From the NCBI GenBank assembly GCA_964611295.1, contig CAZSWV010000007.1:40517-104516 (forward strand): a DNA stretch of 64,000 nt, written 5' to 3'. Source of the DNA: B73-G16 sp964611295 (lineage in GTDB: Bacteria; Desulfobacterota; B13-G15). The position numbers and the translations under genes are program-made. The notes beneath the pieces are model-generated. The model did no database searches, was not told the DNA's origin, and saw nothing but the letters and a program-made list of their open reading frames with translations. The stretch's first letter is position 1; each line of letters opens with the position of its first letter. Shown here piece by piece: positions 61,222-64,000 of the stretch.

Positions 61222-61743
61222 TTATTGTTGCTTTTTCTGCTTTATCGCCTCAAGGACCCCGATGAGCTCCTGTAGAGGGGCTCGAAGGGCGCTTACTAAC
61301 CTTATCATGGGCATCTTCAGAAGTCCTATGAATTGACCTATGAGCACCTCCCGTGGCGGCAAGTTGGCCAGGGCCTTGACCTCCTCTGGACCGAGGACCT
61401 TCCCCTCCACAAACCCTACTTTAATGTCCAGTTCCGGCTCTTCCTTTACAAAGTCCACCAAAAGCTTGGCCGATAGTACTGGGTCGTCAAAGGCCAAAAC
61501 GATCCCATTGGGACCTACGAAGTGCTCTGCTAAGGCTTCAAGAGGGGTCTTCTCAGAGGCCTTCCTCAAAAGCGTGTTCTTCACCACCTTGTATTCGATC
61601 TTATGGACCTTAAGCTGCCTCCTCAGACGCGTAAGCGTTTCCACGTTAAGTCCGGTAAAGTCCGTGAGAAAGACCGCTTTGGCCACCTTGAACTTCTCGT
61701 GCAGCTCCTCTACAAGCCTTTGCTTTTCTTCACGCGTAAGCAC
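61222..61743 (-). CDS. rplJ: 50S ribosomal protein L10
   Basis: 173 residues starting with GTG. 'VFLTDFTGLNVETLTRLRRQ' and 'YKVVKNTLLRKASEKTPLEA' are L10 motifs; the C-terminal helix binds L7/L12 dimers. No long leader is present before the gene (12 bases after rplA), so the L10 autoregulatory leader of E. coli is not evident here. Confidence 0.98.
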   Translation of the reverse strand: MLTREEKQRLVEELHEKFKVAKAVFLTDFTGLNVETLTRLRRQLKVHKIEYKVVKNTLLRKASEKTPLEALAEHFVGPNGIVLAFDDPVLSAKLLVDFVKEEPELDIKVGFVEGKVLGPEEVKALANLPPREVLIGQFIGLLKMPMIRLVSALRAPLQELIGVLEAIKQKKQQ

Positions 61744-61755
61744 CTCTCTACCTCC

Positions 61756-62466
61756 TTACGCCTTCAGTGCCTCTTTCAAGGAGTCTGGGTTCACCTTAAC
61801 CCCTGGGCTCATGGTCGTGGAAAGGGTAATGGATTTTATGTAAGTCCCCTTACTTGTAGGGGGTTTCGCCCTTATTATGCTGTCCAATACCGTAATGGTG
61901 TTCTCATAAAGCTTATCAGGCCCAAAGGAAACCTTACCCACCGGTACGTGGACGTTGCCGTATTTGTCCACTTTGTACTCGATCCTTCCCCCTTTCAGTT
62001 CCTTTACCAACTTCGCGACATCAAAGGTTACCGTGCCCGTCTTGGCAGAAGGCATAAGCCCCCTCGGCCCCAAGATCTTCCCCAACCTCGAGACCACCTT
62101 CATCATGTCAGGGGTAGCAACCACTCGGTCGAACTCAAGCCACCCCTCTTTCTCTATCTTTTCGGCAAGCTCCTCACCGCCTACGTAATCCGCCCCCGCC
62201 TCCCTTGCCTCCTTCTCCTTTTCGCCTTTGGCAAAGACCAAGACCTTCACTTCCTTACCCGTCCCATGGGGAAGGACCACACTGCCTCTGACCATCTCCT
62301 CAGGTTTACGAGGATCTACGCCTAACCTCACAGCAAGCTCTACCGTCTCGTCGAACTTGGCATAGGAAAGTTGCGGCAAAAGCTCAAGGGCCTCCCTCAA
62401 GGAATAGCGCTTAGTACGATCCACCTTCTGGCGCGCTTCGAGGTATTTCTTGCCCCTCCTCGCCAT
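61756..62466 (-). CDS. rplA: 50S ribosomal protein L1
   Basis: 236 residues with 'KKYLEARQKVDRTKRYSLRE' near the start and the signature 'GLMPSAKTGTVTFDVAKLVK'. It forms the L1 stalk and may repress rplKA translation. It lies 9 bases after rplK. Confidence 0.98.
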   Translation of the reverse strand: MARRGKKYLEARQKVDRTKRYSLREALELLPQLSYAKFDETVELAVRLGVDPRKPEEMVRGSVVLPHGTGKEVKVLVFAKGEKEKEAREAGADYVGGEELAEKIEKEGWLEFDRVVATPDMMKVVSRLGKILGPRGLMPSAKTGTVTFDVAKLVKELKGGRIEYKVDKYGNVHVPVGKVSFGPDKLYENTITVLDSIIRAKPPTSKGTYIKSITLSTTMSPGVKVNPDSLKEALKA

Positions 62467-62475
62467 CTCCTCCTC

Positions 62476-62907
62476 CTAATCGACGACCTCAATGCCCATG
62501 TTCCTTGCAGTCCCTTCTACTATACGAATGGCCTTCTCAAGGTCATCCGTGTTTAGGTCAGGAAGCTTTATCCTTGCGATCTCCTCAAGCTGCTGTCTTG
62601 TGACCTTGCCCACCTTTAACCTGTTGGGTTCAGATGACCCTTTGGCGATCTTAGCGGCCTGTTTCAATAAAAAGGACGTAGGCGGCGTCTTCAGGACAAA
62701 GTCAAAGGTCCTGTCCTTGTAAACGGTCACCACTACAGGCACAATCGTACCTTCCATCCCCTTGGTCTTTTCGTTAAAGGCCTTACAGAACTCCATGATG
62801 TTCACACCGTGCTGCCCCAACGCTGGCCCAACAGGAGGGGAAGGCGTAGCCTGCCCTCCAGGTAGCAAAAGCTTCACCGTAGCTTTTACCTCTTTCTTCT
62901 TCGCCAT
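62476..62907 (-). CDS. rplK: 50S ribosomal protein L11
   Basis: 143 residues: 'KLLLPGGQATPSPPVGPALG' and 'GVNIMEFCKAFNEKTK' at the N-terminus and 'AIRIVEGTARNMGIEVVD' at the end. It belongs to the GTPase-associated centre. It starts 10 bases after nusG. Confidence 0.98.
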   Translation of the reverse strand: MAKKKEVKATVKLLLPGGQATPSPPVGPALGQHGVNIMEFCKAFNEKTKGMEGTIVPVVVTVYKDRTFDFVLKTPPTSFLLKQAAKIAKGSSEPNRLKVGKVTRQQLEEIARIKLPDLNTDDLEKAIRIVEGTARNMGIEVVD

Positions 62908-62917
62908 GACCTCCCTC

Positions 62918-63481
62918 TCATACAGGCTCTACGTGCATATAATCCAACTCAATAGGCGTAGCCCTGCCAAATATACTTATCAATACCTTAACCCTCCTCT
63001 TTTCCGGATTGACCTCTTGAACCGTACCCACAAAGTTAGCAAAAGGCCCTTCGATAACCCTTACGGTATCGCCCTCCTGTAACTTCACCCTCGGCTTTGG
63101 CTGATAAGCCCCTTCTTTAAGCTGTGCGATCAACTCCTCAGCCTCTTCATCAGGCAAGGGCACGGGACGGGTCCTACTGCCAGCAAAACCCGTAACCCTC
63201 GGAGTACTACGGACCACATGCCAAGTCTCGTCGTTGAGCTCCATCTTCACCAAGATGTACCCCGGAAAGATCTTACGGGTCGCAGTCCTTTTCTTCCCCT
63301 TTACCACCTCCATGACCGTCTCGGTCGGGACTATGATCTCCGAAAAGTACTTACCCCGCGCATCCCTTTCCCCCTGTCGCACCTTCTCCTCTTCGAATTT
63401 ACGGATGCGCTCCTCAAGGGCCGCCTTTACCTTCTCCTCATAGCCGGCTAAAGTGTGAACTATATACCATTTCTGTGCCAT
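62918..63481 (-). CDS. nusG: Transcription termination/antitermination factor NusG
   Basis: 187 residues: NGN domain from 'KWYIVHTLAGYEEKVKAALE' to 'FPGYILVKMELNDETWHVVR', then a KOW domain 'EGDTVRVIEGPFANFVGTVQ'. It binds RNA polymerase and links it to ribosomes or Rho. It overlaps no gene; secE ends 3 bases upstream. Confidence 0.98.
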   Translation of the reverse strand: MAQKWYIVHTLAGYEEKVKAALEERIRKFEEEKVRQGERDARGKYFSEIIVPTETVMEVVKGKKRTATRKIFPGYILVKMELNDETWHVVRSTPRVTGFAGSRTRPVPLPDEEAEELIAQLKEGAYQPKPRVKLQEGDTVRVIEGPFANFVGTVQEVNPEKRRVKVLISIFGRATPIELDYMHVEPV

Positions 63482-63484
63482 AGC

Positions 63485-63679
63485 TCAACCCAAAACTGCC
63501 CTTACAAAGGCAGCTAAGATCAAATCCACAAGGCCCAGATAAAGGGCTGAAAGCAAGACAAACAATACCACCACCAGAGTAGCCGCCAGCACCTGTTTCC
63601 TCGAAGCCCAACTGACCCTCCTTCCCTCTGTCCTCACTTCCCTTAAGAACTGTACAACCCTCTCCAGCTTCTCCTTCAC
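63485..63679 (-). CDS. secE: Preprotein translocase subunit SecE
   Basis: 64 residues with GTG start and AAGGGGG upstream. An amphipathic helix with 'FLREVRTEGRRVSWASRKQV' precedes a single membrane helix (about 30-55), the short one-helix SecE form. It stabilises SecY. It lies 26 bases after the tRNA-Trp CCA end. Confidence 0.95.
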   Translation of the reverse strand: MKEKLERVVQFLREVRTEGRRVSWASRKQVLAATLVVVLFVLLSALYLGLVDLILAAFVRAVLG

Positions 63680-63705
63680 CCCATCCCCCTTGATGACATC
63701 AAAAA

Positions 63706-63782
63706 TGGCAGGCCAGGAGGGATTTGAACCCCCAACCTCCGGATTTGGAGTCCGGCGCTCTTGCCGTTAGAGCTACTGGCCT
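63706..63782 (-). tRNA. trnW: tRNA-Trp (anticodon CCA)
   Basis: A 77-base cloverleaf on the minus strand: acceptor AGGCCAG/CTGGCCT, D stem GCTC/GAGC, anticodon stem CCGGA/TCCGG with loop CTCCAAA, T loop TTCGAAT, and G73 followed by an encoded CCA. The 5' A-G of the tRNA are also the last two bases of the rpmG stop codon. Confidence 0.97.
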
Positions 63783-63930
63783 ACCTTACTTCCCGATGGA
63801 CGGTATGACGCCTGCAAAATGGACAATACTTACGTAACTCCAACCTATCCGGCGTATTCTTTTTGTTCTTCGTAGTCGTATAATTCCGCCTTTTACACTC
63901 GGTACAAGCCAAAGTTATTATAACCCTCAT
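63781..63930 (-). CDS. rpmG: 50S ribosomal protein L33
   Basis: 49 residues, MRVIITLACTECKRRNYTTT at the start and a C-terminal 'KYCPFCRRHTVHREVR', giving the four zinc-type cysteines (CxxC twice). It lies 11 bases after tuf and before tRNA-Trp, as in many bacteria. The TAG stop occupies 63783-63781 and shares two bases with the tRNA 5' end. Confidence 0.95.
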   Translation of the reverse strand: MRVIITLACTECKRRNYTTTKNKKNTPDRLELRKYCPFCRRHTVHREVR

Positions 63931-63941
63931 CGCCTAACCCC

Positions 63942-64000
63942 TCAATCCATTACCTCTGTTACCACTCCTGCGCCTACGGTCCTGCCACCCTCTCTTATGG
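63942..64000 (-). CDS. tuf: Elongation factor Tu, C-terminal end (partial)
   Basis: The last codons read IREGGRTVGAGVVTEVMD-stop, the EF-Tu C-terminus. The rest of the gene lies beyond base 64000. It is the upstream neighbour of rpmG in this block. Confidence 0.93.
   Translation of the reverse strand, partial: IREGGRTVGAGVVTEVMD

Noticed and set aside
61603..62325. A 240-codon open frame antisense to rplJ and rplA
   Set aside because: It spans two ribosomal protein genes and their junction; the translation has no domain pattern.
63691..63701. TGATGACATCA inverted repeat between tRNA-Trp and secE
   Set aside because: Only 5-bp arms with a one-base centre, followed by no T-run; too short to be a terminator and likely chance.
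1..64000. CRISPR arrays, insertion sequences, prophage or toxin-antitoxin genes
   Set aside because: No direct-repeat arrays, transposase, integrase or phage genes were seen; the HNH gene is of a stand-alone chromosomal family without methylase or specificity neighbours.

Overview
The window is a compact stretch of bacterial chromosome with no insertion sequence, prophage, CRISPR array or rRNA that I can see. The outer-membrane genes (lptD, lptE, lpxC, pal, cpoB) show a Gram-negative cell. The run ftsE-ftsX-envC-ctpA-polysaccharide deacetylase-accD-folC, the ferredoxin-dependent 2-oxoacid oxidoreductase, the benzoyl-CoA-reductase-type subunits, three TRAP transporters and flavin-dependent thymidylate synthase suggest a strict anaerobe of the Desulfobacterota (deltaproteobacterial) kind. 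The Glu/Lys/Arg-rich proteins and tight gene packing suggest a thermophile. Both statements about the organism are inference.

Layout. (1) 1-12311, minus strand: a GntR-family regulator heads an operon for a multisubunit 2-oxoacid oxidoreductase (gamma, a GltD-like flavoprotein with ferredoxin tail, alpha, beta) and a TRAP transporter, closed by a hairpin terminator near 4490. A second unit follows with its own promoter: another TRAP transporter, then two subunits of the 2-hydroxyacyl-CoA dehydratase/benzoyl-CoA reductase family, the last cut by the window edge. The set looks like uptake and CoA-linked breakdown of an organic, possibly aromatic, acid. (2) 12452-22461: an HNH protein, then argF-argG-leuS-lptE, a cupin, and an aminotransferase-serA-purA operon. 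(3) 22575-40445, plus strand: an 18-kb convoy of GNAT, M20 peptidase, ftsEX, envC, ctpA, deacetylase, accD, folC, lptD and an 11-gene Mrp/Mbh-like cation/proton antiporter module. (4) 40449-47292, minus strand: a third TRAP transporter, an acyl-CoA ligase, a lipoprotein, thyX and a radical-SAM protein, behind a promoter with tandem operator-like palindromes. (5) 47496-52395: an MBL-fold hydrolase, a FabG-like reductase, murI, a response-regulator-LpxC fusion, pal and cpoB. (6) 52401-64000, minus strand: the classic tuf-rpmG-tRNA(Trp)-secE-nusG-rplKAJL-rpoBC block.

The most notable points are the REC-LpxC fusion; the rpmG stop codon lying inside the 5' end of the tRNA(Trp) gene; predicted leaderless or nearly leaderless transcripts at several promoters; a terminator-like palindrome between dctP and dctQ that can alternatively pair with the dctQ ribosome-binding site; and six of six convergent gene pairs that overlap or abut with no visible terminator. 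No gap longer than about 260 bases lacks a gene.
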